Of a stretch of DNA of 5,568 bases, positions 1 through 5,568 are shown piece by piece. A program made the position numbers and the translations under genes. The notes under the pieces were generated by a model. That model saw nothing but the letters and a program-made list of their open reading frames with translations. It made no database searches and was not told the DNA's origin. Location of the stretch: NCBI GenBank assembly GCA_900769765.1, contig CAAGHW010000080.1:1-5568 (forward strand), given 5' to 3'. Source of the stretch: Bacteroidaceae bacterium. Lineage in GTDB: Bacteria; Bacteroidota; Bacteroidia; Bacteroidales; Bacteroidaceae. The stretch's first letter is position 1. Each line of letters opens with the position of its first letter.

Positions 1-3000
1 GCCTTACAAGCGTAATAATCCCTAACAGCGTTACAAGTATTGGCTCTTATGCGTTCCGTAATTGCACCGGCCTTACAAGCGTAATAATCCCCAACAGCGT
101 TACAAGCATTGGAGAGGGGGCGTTCAGGAGTTGCTCCGGACTTACAAGCATTACAATACCGAACAGCGTGATAAGCATTGGAGTTGGGGCGTTCTATAAT
201 TGCTCAGGCCTTACAAGCGTAGCAATCGGTAATGGCGTTACAAGTATTAAAGATAAAGCATTCTATGGTTGCTCAGGGCTTAAAACTGTAATAAATTGTT
301 CAAGCTTAAATCTTTCCAAGGCTTCAACGGGTTATGGCTATGTAGCATATTATGCCAAAGAGATAATTAAATTATCTGGTGCTTCTATTGAGGGTGAATT
401 TCTTTTTAGTAAGCTCGATGGAGTAAATACCTTAAATCGTTATTTAGGTAACGCAACCCATGTTGTTCTTCCTGATAAATACAATGGTGCAAGTTATAGC
501 ATTGGTGAAAATGCTTTTGCAAATTGCAGCAACATCCTGTCTGTTACCATAGGCGCAAATATTGATGCTATTGATACCTACGCTTTCTCTGGCTGTAATA
601 ATATAGCCAAGGTGTTCTGGCTTCCCAATACTCCTCCTGACGGATATACAACCTTGAACGGTAAAATAAACTATGTGGCAAACAACAAATATACGAATTT
701 GAACAATATTGTGGTAACACCAAATCTTAGTTCGAAATTTGAACTTGACGGTATGGTGTTTATTCCAACAAATTTGGCTGCGCGTCAATGTTGTTTGGTG
801 GACGATGTGAATGATAACCTTGCTAATATAGTTGTCAAGGATACTGTTCTTTACAGAAATGTGGCATTGGCCGTTACCGATGTTATGCCATATGCATTCT
901 ATAAAAATGACGTGGTAAGTACTTTGACATTCAATAATAAGGGTTCTATCGGTACTTCAGCTTTTGAGGAGAGTGTTTCGTTGAGCAGTGTAAATATTCC
1001 ACAAGAGATAACATCAATAGGCGACCATGCTTTCAAGGGTTGTAAAGAGCTGGCAACTGCAAGAATAGAGGATAGAACAACGGTTTTGCCATTGGGTAAA
1101 AGGTTATTCGACGACACTGCATTGCAGGATTTGTATATAGGCGCAAAGATCGATTATATCAATGAGGTTAGCCATGATGCATCTCCTTTCTGTGAAAACA
1201 AAACATTGAAGAATGTAGTAATAACAGATATCGAGGACCATATCTACGACTATGAGTTCTACAATTGTAGTGCTTTGGAAATGGTAACTGTGGGTGACGG
1301 CGTTGAAGGGATCGGTAAATGGGCGTTCAGCGGTTGCTCCAGCCTGTCGGAGTTCGTATTCGGCAGTAATGTGTCTGTGATTGGCGAGGAGGCGTTCAGT
1401 GACTGTACCGGTATGACCAAAATCACCGGCCGTGCGGTGTTGCCACCCGTATGTGGCTCGCAGGCTCTTGAAGATATCAACAAGTGGGAGTGTACGCTTT
1501 ATGTCCCATCGCGCAACCTTAGCCAATATAAAAAAGCTGAGCAATGGGATCAGTTCTTGTATATTGAGAACCTGGAAACCACCGATAACTATGTAACCTA
1601 TATGCTCGAAGATGAGGTATATAAGACTTTACTTCTTACACCGGGTAACAGAATAATTGCTCCGTATGTTGCCGATAGGGAAGACGGTACACCATTCTCT
1701 GGTTGGGAGATGGATGAATATATACCAAGCAATGCCGGCGCAAACGGAATAGAACTTAAACTCAATGAGTCGATGCTTTATACCAATGCTCCTTGTACTA
1801 CAAATGCTTATAATGAACAATTTAAAGATTGGAGTGTGTTGCTTGACAAATACGTTGAAACATATTTCCACTCTGAATATGGTGGAAGGCAGACACCCGA
1901 CGGTCTTGACCACTATATACGTGTGGATGTGGGTGAAAATATGAGCATTGGTGAATTTACATTCACTTATACTACCCGCTACAATAATAACAGCGTGTCG
2001 CCAAAGACCATGATTGTTGAAGGTTCAAACAGTGCTGACGGCGAATATACCGAAATTGCAACACTTACCAATTTGCCGGGTGCAGCAAATACTGTATATA
2101 CATCGCAGGAGTTGGGTTGTGATGACATTAGATACCGTTATATCCGCTACAGAGTAACAGAGAATTCCGGTGGTGGCAGTGACAACGGACATCCTTTCTT
2201 TGCGATGAGTGAATTCGATATGCAGGGATTGCTGAAGAATGAAGGAACGGCGTCAACGATAGACTATCCTGTTATGCCTGATAGGGATATTACAATTAAA
2301 GGTTATTACAAAAAGAGTGTATATACTTTGACTTATATGGTTGATGGTGATGTCTATAAGACATTTACTCTTCAGCAGGGTGGTAGTATTCCTGCTGTGG
2401 AAACACCTCAAAAGAAAGGTTTTGTATTCAGCGGATGGAGTGAGATTCCTGCAACAATGCCTGCACAGGATGTTAAAATCACAGGTACTTTCGATTTGGA
2501 AAAGACAGGTATTACAGATGTTACAGAAATAAGCAACAATTGCTTGTATCATATATCACAGCCACATTACTCACCGGGCAGAACTGCATGGATTGTTGCT
2601 GCCGGTGGCAATGCATTGAAAACGAATGGCGAATTGAGCACAGATGTTGATCCATACGATGTTCGTCAGCAGTTTGCTATCATAAGCAAGGACGGTAGAA
2701 CCCATTATCTTTACCATGTTGCAAAGGGTATGTTCGTGAATAAGGATGGCAATCTTAGCGCAACACCAAAAGATGTGGTGCTGTTCAAGAGTGGCGCATA
2801 TACAAGAACTTTTGTCATGTACTTTGATAATACCCACTATATAAATATCAATGAGAATAAGCAGTTGGTAATTAATTCCAACGGTACAGCCAATGGCGGA
2901 AACTCTTGTTCTATTGTTGCCGTTACCGATTCCTTTGATCCAACAGCGGCTCTTGAAAAGTTTGATATACCTGAAGATACAGGTATCAGAACAATCTATT

Positions 3001-3536
3001 ACATCAGCACACCGAGAGGCTCGTGGGCGGTTGAAACAGGTGGTAATGCTCTTGTATCGAACTCTGACTTGGGTATCGTTGCCGAACAAAACGATGTACG
3101 TCAGCAGTTTGCAGTACTCAGCATAAACGATGTAACACATTATCTCTATCATCCGGCTGAAAAGAAATTTGTAAACAAGGACGGTTCATTGAGTGCAACA
3201 CCTGCCGATGCCATCTATTTCAAAGACGGTAAGTTCGAGGATACTTATGTTGTGTATTTCGATAATACCCGTTACATTAATCTTGGAGGCTCAAATCAAA
3301 TGCTGGTTGATGGTTGGAGTACTCCAGATGAGGGTAACTCTTGTACTTTTGTTTCTGTAGGTACATTCGATGCAAAAACTGCACTTGCGGCCATCAATAA
3401 GTTTGAAACGGCGATAGAGGATGTTGAATGTGAGGAAAAAGAGACTGTTATCTACGATTTGCAGGGTAGAAGAATTAAAGAAATAACAGCTTCCGGCATA
3501 TATATAATAAACGGTAAGAAAACGATTGTCAGATGA
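1..3536 (+). CDS. BspA-type leucine-rich-repeat surface protein with discoidin-like and T9SS-like tail domains (5' end missing)
   Basis: The frame is open from base 3 to the TGA at 3534-3536, giving about 1,177 visible codons. The LRR repeats already run at the left edge, so the true start and signal peptide lie upstream; the GTG at 168 falls inside a repeat and is not a start. Domains in order: 23-residue LRR_5 repeats (3-278); interrupted LRR islands with AFxxC motifs (about 500-640, 930-1060, 1200-1430); an LRR cap ending in LYVPSRNLSQYKKAEQWDQF (1494-1577); an InlB/Flg_new-type B repeat (1590-2318) split by an F5/8 type C-like domain (about 1737-2231, with HSEYGG, HYIRVDVG, RYIRYRV, HPFFAMSEFDM); a second B repeat (2319-2492, VFSGWSEIPATMPAQDVKI); two related modules (2547-2963, 2997-3404); and a C-terminal IYDLQGRRIK...GIYIINGKK tail like type IX sorting domains. 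In this family such proteins are secreted or surface-bound and often bind host or glycan ligands. The ligand here is unknown. A terminator follows directly, so it ends its transcription unit. Confidence 0.93.
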   Translation, partial: LTSVIIPNSVTSIGSYAFRNCTGLTSVIIPNSVTSIGEGAFRSCSGLTSITIPNSVISIGVGAFYNCSGLTSVAIGNGVTSIKDKAFYGCSGLKTVINCSSLNLSKASTGYGYVAYYAKEIIKLSGASIEGEFLFSKLDGVNTLNRYLGNATHVVLPDKYNGASYSIGENAFANCSNILSVTIGANIDAIDTYAFSGCNNIAKVFWLPNTPPDGYTTLNGKINYVANNKYTNLNNIVVTPNLSSKFELDGMVFIPTNLAARQCCLVDDVNDNLANIVVKDTVLYRNVALAVTDVMPYAFYKNDVVSTLTFNNKGSIGTSAFEESVSLSSVNIPQEITSIGDHAFKGCKELATARIEDRTTVLPLGKRLFDDTALQDLYIGAKIDYINEVSHDASPFCENKTLKNVVITDIEDHIYDYEFYNCSALEMVTVGDGVEGIGKWAFSGCSSLSEFVFGSNVSVIGEEAFSDCTGMTKITGRAVLPPVCGSQALEDINKWECTLYVPSRNLSQYKKAEQWDQFLYIENLETTDNYVTYMLEDEVYKTLLLTPGNRIIAPYVADREDGTPFSGWEMDEYIPSNAGANGIELKLNESMLYTNAPCTTNAYNEQFKDWSVLLDKYVETYFHSEYGGRQTPDGLDHYIRVDVGENMSIGEFTFTYTTRYNNNSVSPKTMIVEGSNSADGEYTEIATLTNLPGAANTVYTSQELGCDDIRYRYIRYRVTENSGGGSDNGHPFFAMSEFDMQGLLKNEGTASTIDYPVMPDRDITIKGYYKKSVYTLTYMVDGDVYKTFTLQQGGSIPAVETPQKKGFVFSGWSEIPATMPAQDVKITGTFDLEKTGITDVTEISNNCLYHISQPHYSPGRTAWIVAAGGNALKTNGELSTDVDPYDVRQQFAIISKDGRTHYLYHVAKGMFVNKDGNLSATPKDVVLFKSGAYTRTFVMYFDNTHYININENKQLVINSNGTANGGNSCSIVAVTDSFDPTAALEKFDIPEDTGIRTIYYISTPRGSWAVETGGNALVSNSDLGIVAEQNDVRQQFAVLSINDVTHYLYHPAEKKFVNKDGSLSATPADAIYFKDGKFEDTYVVYFDNTRYINLGGSNQMLVDGWSTPDEGNSCTFVSVGTFDAKTALAAINKFETAIEDVECEEKETVIYDLQGRRIKEITASGIYIINGKKTIVR
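3..278 (+). repeat. Four tandem 69-bp LRR-coding repeats
   Basis: Four consecutive 69-bp (23-codon) units begin at 3, 72, 141 and 210, each starting CTT ACA AGC. The encoded pattern is LTSVxIPNSVTSIGxxAFxxC(S/T)G, the BspA/TpLRR (LRR_5) consensus. The first three units are very similar at the DNA level, while the fourth has drifted (IGNGVTSIKDKAFYGC). The array probably extends left of the window. Similarity this high favours slippage or recombination that changes repeat number. Confidence 0.9.
2547..3404 (+). repeat. Internal duplication of a ~140-residue C-terminal module
   Basis: Two related segments, 2547-2963 and 2997-3404, encode the same series of landmarks: Y(H/Y)IS.P, GGNAL, DVRQQFA, THYLYH, FVNKDG.LSATP, V.YFDNT.YIN and GNSC. 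The shared stretch spelling DVRQQFA is also close at the DNA level. The modules are joined by a short linker (FDIPEDTGIRTI). Their fold is not identifiable by eye. A beta-trefoil or other carbohydrate-binding fold is possible from the spacing of aromatic and glycine motifs, but that is a guess. Similar modules are, as I recall, common at the ends of secreted Bacteroidales proteins. Confidence 0.75.
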
Positions 3537-3586
3537 TATGTTACTATTAAAATAAATAGTTAGTTATAAATAATTTTTTCTCGCAG

Positions 3587-3629
3587 CTCTCCTTGTGTGA
3601 ATGTTTATTCATGCAAGGAGAGTCTTTTT
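3587..3629 (+). terminator. Rho-independent terminator after the surface-protein gene
   Basis: CTCTCCTTG (3587-3595) pairs perfectly with CAAGGAGAG (3614-3622). The stem continues inward through two G-U pairs and GTGAAT-type pairing to about 16 bp, closed by a four-base GTTT loop (3603-3606). A T run (3625-3629) follows. The hairpin starts about 50 bases after the stop codon of the surface protein. The flank on the other side is also T-rich on this strand (A-rich in the reverse direction), so it should work only for plus-strand transcription. Confidence 0.88.
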
Positions 3630-3666
3630 ATTAAAAAAATCTTCATTGATATTAACTTTTTATCAT

Positions 3667-3701
3667 TTTGCTGTTAAATAATTAAAAAAGTTGTATTTTT
3701 G
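3667..3701 (+). promoter_or_regulatory. Bacteroidetes-type promoter for serS
   Basis: TATTTTTG at 3694-3701 matches the Bacteroidetes -7 consensus TAnnTTTG, and TTTG at 3667-3670 matches the -33 element. The 23-base spacer is slightly longer than usual. Transcription would begin near 3707-3710, leaving an AT-rich leader of about 70 bases before the serS ATG. This is the only good match in the intergenic region and it lies after the upstream terminator. No Shine-Dalgarno sits at the usual distance from the ATG; the bases just upstream are A-rich, as is normal in this phylum. Confidence 0.7.
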
Positions 3702-3778
3702 TAAACTATAGATGTATATTCTTATTGTGAGGAGTGTTACTACTATTTTTACGATAAATAATTAAAAACTAAAATATC

Positions 3779-5053
3779 ATGCTTACACTAAAGGTTATAA
3801 GCCAAGAAACTGAAAAGGTTCTTAAAGGACTTGAGAAAAAGCATTTCAAGAATGCCGAGGAAACTATAAATAAGGTATTGGAACTCGACAAGGAGCGTCG
3901 TGCTGCGCAGCAGGAACTTGATAATGTTCTTGCACAGAACAAACAACTTGCTGCAAAAATCGGCCAGCTCATGAAAGCCGGCTCTGCCGACGAAGCTAAT
4001 GCTGTAAAAGAAGAGGTTGCAGCTCTTAAGGTAAAGGCTGCTGAACTTCAGACAAAGATGGACGAGGCTGCTGCTAATTTGCAACAGGTGTTATATACTA
4101 TCCCTAACATACCATACGACGAGGTTCCCGAGGGTGCTGTTGCCGAGGATAATGTTGTTGAAAAGACCGGTGGTATGGAAACTGTTCTTCCCGAGAATGC
4201 TCTTCCACATTGGGAATTGGCTAAGAAGTACGACCTTATCGACTTTGACCTGGGTGTGAAGATAACCGGTGCTGGTTTCCCTGTATATAAAGGCAAAGGT
4301 GCACAGTTGCAGCGTGCGCTAATCAACTTCTTCCTCGACGAGGCTCGCAAGGCCGGTTATGTCGAGATTATGCCTCCTACTGTTGTTAATGCTGCATCGG
4401 GATTTGGTACAGGTCAGCTTCCTGACAAGGAAGGACAGATGTATCACTGTGGTCTCGACGACCTATACCTCATTCCAACAGCCGAAGTGCCTGTGACAAA
4501 TATTTACCGCGATGTTATCCTCGATGAGAAACAGCTCCCTATCAAGAACTGTGCTTATACTCAGTGTTTCCGTCGCGAGGCAGGCTCATACGGCAAGGAT
4601 GTTCGTGGCTTGAACCGCTTGCACGAGTTCTCAAAGGTTGAGATTGTACGTATAGACACTCCGGAGCATAGCAAGGAGTCGCACAAGGAGATGCTTGAGC
4701 ATGTTGAAGGACTATTGCAGAAGCTTGAACTTCCTTACCGCATTCTTCGTCTTTGCGGTGGTGATATGAGCTTTACTGCTGCTCTCTGCTTTGACTTTGA
4801 GGTGTATTCCGAGGCTCAGCAGCGTTGGCTTGAGGTTTCTTCGGTATCTAACTTCGACAACTATCAGGCTAATCGTTTGAAGTGCCGTTATCGTACCGCT
4901 GACAAAAAGACTGAACTTTGCCACACTCTCAACGGTTCGGCGCTTGCTCTTCCACGTATAGTTGCTGCGCTCCTTGAGAATAACCAGACTCCTGAGGGTA
5001 TTCGTATTCCAAAGGCGTTGGTGCCGTATTGTGGTTTTGAGATCATTGATTAA
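3779..5053 (+). CDS. serS: Seryl-tRNA synthetase
   Basis: This complete 424-codon gene has the normal family length. The enzyme activates serine with ATP and loads it onto tRNA-Ser (and tRNA-Sec where present) in the cytoplasm as a class II homodimer. Residues 1 to about 100 form the charged, Ala/Glu/Lys/Leu-rich helical hairpin (LDKERRAAQQELDNVLAQNK) that contacts the tRNA. The catalytic core follows: motif 1 around residues 167-205 (ending GYVEIMPPTVVN), the serine-binding TAEVP at 234-238, motif 2 at 264-288 (FRREAGSYGKDVRGLNRLHE), the LEVSSVSNFDNYQANR stretch at 351-366, and motif 3 at 383-403 (TLNGSALALPRIVAALLENN). The ATG at 3779 places the conserved N-terminal MLTLKVI at the start, and no earlier in-frame start is needed. 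It has its own promoter and looks monocistronic. No motif is broken. No T-box or serine-rich leader peptide is visible. Confidence 0.98.
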   Translation: MLTLKVISQETEKVLKGLEKKHFKNAEETINKVLELDKERRAAQQELDNVLAQNKQLAAKIGQLMKAGSADEANAVKEEVAALKVKAAELQTKMDEAAANLQQVLYTIPNIPYDEVPEGAVAEDNVVEKTGGMETVLPENALPHWELAKKYDLIDFDLGVKITGAGFPVYKGKGAQLQRALINFFLDEARKAGYVEIMPPTVVNAASGFGTGQLPDKEGQMYHCGLDDLYLIPTAEVPVTNIYRDVILDEKQLPIKNCAYTQCFRREAGSYGKDVRGLNRLHEFSKVEIVRIDTPEHSKESHKEMLEHVEGLLQKLELPYRILRLCGGDMSFTAALCFDFEVYSEAQQRWLEVSSVSNFDNYQANRLKCRYRTADKKTELCHTLNGSALALPRIVAALLENNQTPEGIRIPKALVPYCGFEIID

Positions 5054-5055
5054 AG

Positions 5056-5181
5056 TTAAAGTCCACTAAAAAGGTGATAACTGCGTTACGCTCGATTTTG
5101 TAAACAGTCATTTAGGCTTACTAAACTCCTGTTTCCAAAATCTTCGCAAGCCTTGTTCTCCCACTTTTTATTGAACTTTAA
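5056..5181. repeat. ~126-bp imperfect palindrome (MITE- or REP-like) directly after serS
   Basis: The outer arms TTAAAGTCCACTAAAAAG (5056-5073) and the complement of 5164-5181 (reading TTAAAGTTCAATAAAAAG) match at 16 of 18 positions. Inner arms GATTTTGTAAACAG (5094-5107) and CTGTTTCCAAAATC (5129-5142) are complementary except at one position, and TTTAG (5111-5115) pairs with CTAAA (5121-5125). All three pairs share one centre near 5118, so this is a single long foldback with a weaker middle section. It starts three bases after the serS stop and could form the 3' end of the serS transcript. It lacks a following T run, so it is not a standard intrinsic terminator. There is no coding capacity and no clear target-site duplication. 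Confidence 0.75.
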
Positions 5182-5192
5182 GGATTTAGAGG

Positions 5193-5214
5193 TAAAAAGG
5201 TGATAACTGCGTTA
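5193..5214 (+). repeat. Second copy of a 22-bp direct repeat from the palindrome's left arm
   Basis: The 22 bases from TAAAAAGG through ACTGCGTTA at 5193-5214 exactly repeat 5067-5088, which lies in the left arm of the preceding palindrome. Similarity stops on both sides of the match. The copy sits between the palindrome and the 85-bp array, about ten bases before the array begins, and may be the remnant of a second palindromic element. Confidence 0.85.
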
Positions 5215-5223
5215 TGTATTGCA

Positions 5224-5568
5224 ATGTAGGGGCAGGGTTTGCCTGCCCGGAAAGGTGTTGCTAATGTAAGGGCGAGCCGACCTCGCCCCTACGGCGTGGC
5301 GGTTTAAAATGTAATGGCAGGGTTTGCCTGCCCAGAAAGGTGTTGCAAATGTAAGGGCGAGCCGACCTCGCCCCTACGGCGTGGCGGTTTAAAATGTAAT
5401 GGCTGGGTTTGCCTGCCCAAGAAAAATGTTGCAAGGTAAGGGCGAGCCGACCTCGCCCCTACGTATGGCGGTTTAAAATGTAATGGCTGGGTTTGCCTGC
5501 CCAAGAAGGGTGTTGCAAATGTAAGGGCGAGCCGACCTCGCCCCTACGGCGTGGCGGTTTAAAATGTA
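5224..5568. repeat. Tandem array of ~85-bp double-hairpin units (runs off window end)
   Basis: Four full units start at 5224, 5309, 5394 and 5478 (85, 85, 84 and 86 bp), with the first bases of a fifth at 5564. Each unit holds a short hairpin (GGCAGG, loop GTTTG, CCTGCC; 5230-5248 in unit 1) and a longer one (GTAAGGGCGAG, loop CCGAC, CTCGCCCCTAC) at 5266-5292, 5351-5377, 5436-5462 and 5521-5547. A spacer (GGCGGTTTAAAATGTAAT type) links units. Hairpin 2 is identical in all four copies, while the linkers carry substitutions and indels. GC is about 56% in a typical unit, far above the AT-rich intergenic DNA elsewhere in the window. Together with the palindrome, this fills the gene-free stretch 5054-5568. 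It has the appearance of REP/REPIN-like non-coding repeats. Confidence 0.92.

Noticed and set aside
168..170. GTG at 168 as the start of the surface-protein gene
   Set aside because: The same frame is open to the window edge and encodes in-register LRR repeats upstream, so the GTG is an internal valine codon.
444..1913. Several minus-strand open frames of 70-150 codons opposite the surface-protein gene
   Set aside because: They overlap a continuous, domain-rich plus-strand gene, have cysteine/isoleucine-rich unstructured composition, and show no recognisable domain or start signal.
2341..3126. Short plus-strand frames at 2341-2532 and 2893-3126
   Set aside because: They are out-of-frame shadows of the surface-protein gene, which carries clear B-repeat and duplicated-module motifs there.
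3729..3737. GAGGAG-like Shine-Dalgarno before serS
   Set aside because: It lies about 45 bases before the serS ATG, too far to act as its ribosome binding site, and no sensible start follows it at normal spacing.
3712..3765. A 17-codon open frame in the serS leader (ATG at 3712, TAA at 3763)
   Set aside because: It contains only one serine codon, starts within a few bases of the predicted transcript start, and has no attenuator-like hairpins after it, so a leader-peptide role is not supported.
5304..5504. Minus-strand 66-residue open frame with repeated GRQTQPLHFKPP
   Set aside because: It lies wholly within the 85-bp hairpin array, its peptide repeat is only the DNA repeat read through, the units have indels that shift frame between copies, and there is no promoter or known domain.
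5224..5568. Possible CRISPR array
   Set aside because: The units are repeated along nearly their whole length with no unique spacers, the period (~85 bp) is wrong, and no cas gene is visible.

Overview
The window looks like chromosomal DNA from a member of the order Bacteroidales (Prevotella/Bacteroides-like). Three things support this. The first gene is a BspA-type leucine-rich-repeat surface protein ending in a type IX secretion-like C-terminal tail. The second gene is a seryl-tRNA synthetase with Bacteroidetes-style motif 3 wording. The intergenic region carries a Bacteroidetes-type promoter (TAnnTTTG at -7, TTTG near -33) and an A-rich region, with no Shine-Dalgarno, before the start codon. 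The genus cannot be fixed from the sequence alone.

Layout: (1) 1-3536, plus strand: the 3' portion of a large multidomain secreted or surface protein, whose start lies before the window. It runs from LRR_5 repeats through an LRR C-terminal cap, an InlB/Flg_new-type B repeat split by an F5/8 type C (discoidin)-like domain, and a second B repeat, to two copies of a ~140-residue module and a T9SS-like sorting tail. (2) 3537-3778: a 242-bp intergenic region holding a strong intrinsic terminator for the surface protein and a promoter for the next gene. (3) 3779-5053, plus strand: complete serS, a housekeeping gene. (4) 5054-5568: 515 bp with no credible gene, made almost entirely of repeats. A ~126-bp imperfect palindrome follows the serS stop, then a second copy of part of its left arm, then a tandem array of ~85-bp units. 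Each array unit carries two GC-rich hairpins, and the array runs off the window end.

The two genes are separate transcription units and appear functionally unrelated. The surface gene is probably an adhesin or binding protein of the envelope, and serS charges tRNA-Ser in the cytoplasm. The least explained part is the repeat landscape after serS. It resembles REP/REPIN- or MITE-like non-coding elements, and the first array unit seems to retain matching inverted outer ends that later units have partly lost. I see no defence system, CRISPR array, integrase, transposase or RNA gene.
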